From: Sulfuricella sp.
Lineage (GTDB): Bacteria; Pseudomonadota; Gammaproteobacteria; Burkholderiales; Sulfuricellaceae
Reading direction: 5' to 3'
DNA length: 7,311 nucleotides
Assembly (NCBI GenBank): GCA_030691435.1
Contig: JAUYEK010000082.1
Location: 1 to 7,311, forward strand
How positions within the stretch are numbered: position 1 is the first letter of the stretch; each line of letters begins with the position of its first letter. Position numbers and translations under genes: made by a program. The notes beneath the pieces were generated by a model. The model was not told the origin of the DNA and made no database searches. It was given only the letters and a program-made list of their open reading frames with translations. This document shows, piece by piece, positions 6,992 through 7,311 of the stretch.

Positions 6992-7075
6992 GGAAGAAAA
7001 TTACAGCCCACCCTTTATTACTCCAGTTTGGCTCGCAATTTGATCCGATTACGATGATTTGACCTTGAAACCCCG

Positions 7076-7100
7076 CCCCGCACAAGGGGGTAACACGGGG
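7076..7100 (-). terminator. GC-rich hairpin after vapC, weak terminator candidate
   Basis: CCCCG and CGGGG arms (7076-7080 and 7096-7100) lie 18 bases past the vapC stop and could fold with a 15-base loop; an alternative pairing uses the internal G-run. On the minus strand it is followed only by GGGGTTTC, without a proper T-run, so intrinsic termination is doubtful. Confidence 0.25.
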
Positions 7101-7117
7101 ACTACAAATACATTCTG

Positions 7118-7311
7118 CTAACCGTGCTTGATCCAGTCAACGACCGTAAGCTTGGGGACACGATTAAACTCCCGCGTATTATTTGTGACCAGCGCTACGC
7201 CCAAACTTAGCGCATGCGCGGCTATCATGGTATCCAGCGGGCCTATGGGAGCGCCCTGTTTTTCCAGCGCCGCACGCAGTACCCCATAAGCGACCGTTGC
7301 CTGCTCATCGA
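7118..7311 (-). CDS. vapC: VapC-type PIN-domain toxin, C-terminal part
   Basis: The last 63 residues of a protein whose start lies beyond the right edge. The frame reads PIGPLDTMIAAHALSLG, then VALVTNNTREFNRVPKL and a final VDWIKHG. This matches the C-terminal half of VapC ribonucleases: the DTMIAAHA segment carries one conserved acidic residue of the metal site, and TNNTREF carries the T-N-N-x-x-EF pattern with further active-site positions. VapC enzymes cleave specific RNAs (often tRNA) and are held off by a VapB antitoxin, whose gene would be outside the window. Same strand as the operon but 253 bases upstream of it, so probably a separate unit. It is too short for the ORF size cut-off because of truncation, yet the motif match is strong. 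Confidence 0.85.
   Translation of the reverse strand, partial: DEQATVAYGVLRAALEKQGAPIGPLDTMIAAHALSLGVALVTNNTREFNRVPKLTVVDWIKHG

Larger units (their letters stand above)
6865..7117. other. Intergenic region upstream of the operon
   Basis: This 253-base gap separates the operon start from the stop of vapC; both are on the minus strand. I see no convincing gene. Short open frames on both strands lack good start signals or recognisable protein content. The gap must carry the operon promoter unless transcription reads through from vapC, but I could not find a -35/-10 pair with acceptable spacing. Two structured elements are listed separately: the palindrome at 6970-6991 and the hairpin at 7076-7100. 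Confidence 0.6.

Noticed and set aside
6858..7043. 61-aa plus-strand open frame overlapping the operon start
   Set aside because: No ribosome site and no familiar protein pattern; it opposes the operon and overlaps the start of a well-supported gene.
873..7066. Eight-base match AAGGTCAA near both edges of the block (873-880 and, inverted, 7059-7066) as a possible insertion mark
   Set aside because: One match of this length is expected by chance between gaps of this size, and it is inverted rather than direct.
6888..7085. 65-aa minus-strand open frame upstream of the operon, with an internal 28-aa frame starting at an ATG
   Set aside because: It starts at a non-ATG codon within the GC-rich hairpin, has no recognisable content, and spans the gap where the promoter should be.

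Overview
The window is a compact, lower-GC accessory block set between two chromosomal genes. The left flank (1-863, + strand) is the 3' end of an FAD-dependent dehydrogenase of the COG2509 type, at roughly 60-68% GC where I counted. The right edge (7118-7311, - strand) is the C-terminal part of a VapC-type PIN-domain toxin. Between them, composition drops (one 60-base line I counted is about 33% GC) and codon use becomes more AT-rich. The left gene suggests a high-GC proteobacterium, probably beta or gamma. That is inference from protein style and not a firm assignment.

The middle (958-6864) is one leftward gene train of six genes with almost no space between them. In transcription order they are: (1) a 350-aa protein with a STAS-like N-terminus and a complete GHKL/HATPase ATP-binding domain; (2) a 165-aa protein that looks like a STAS-like partner; (3) a large protein of about 721 aa with an HEXXH zincin-like motif in the middle and a dCTP-deaminase (Dcd, dUTPase-fold) domain at the C-terminus; (4) a protein of about 280 aa with three predicted membrane helices and a cytoplasmic tail; (5) a 150-aa helical protein I do not recognise; (6) a 299-aa beta-class DNA methyltransferase with an SPPYW motif, most likely N4-cytosine specific. 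Two junctions are clear ATGA overlaps, one is a 5-base gap, and the other two depend on the start chosen but are also tight. This supports one co-regulated unit.

The combination resembles a defence or stress-response module. A STAS/GHKL pair of the partner-switching kind could sense or gate. A protease-nucleotide-deaminase fusion could be the effector, acting on protein, on the dCTP pool, or on one in response to the other. The membrane protein could anchor or be a second effector. The methyltransferase could mark self DNA. I do not recognise this set as a named system. The pairing of a zincin-like motif with a Dcd domain in one chain is the most unusual thing here. The functional story is inference; the domain calls are read from motifs.

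The 253 bases upstream of the operon (6865-7117) hold no convincing gene. They contain a 22-bp interrupted palindrome (possible operator) and a GC-rich hairpin just past the vapC stop. The 94 bases at the left junction (864-957) lie between convergent genes and hold only an imperfect inverted repeat.
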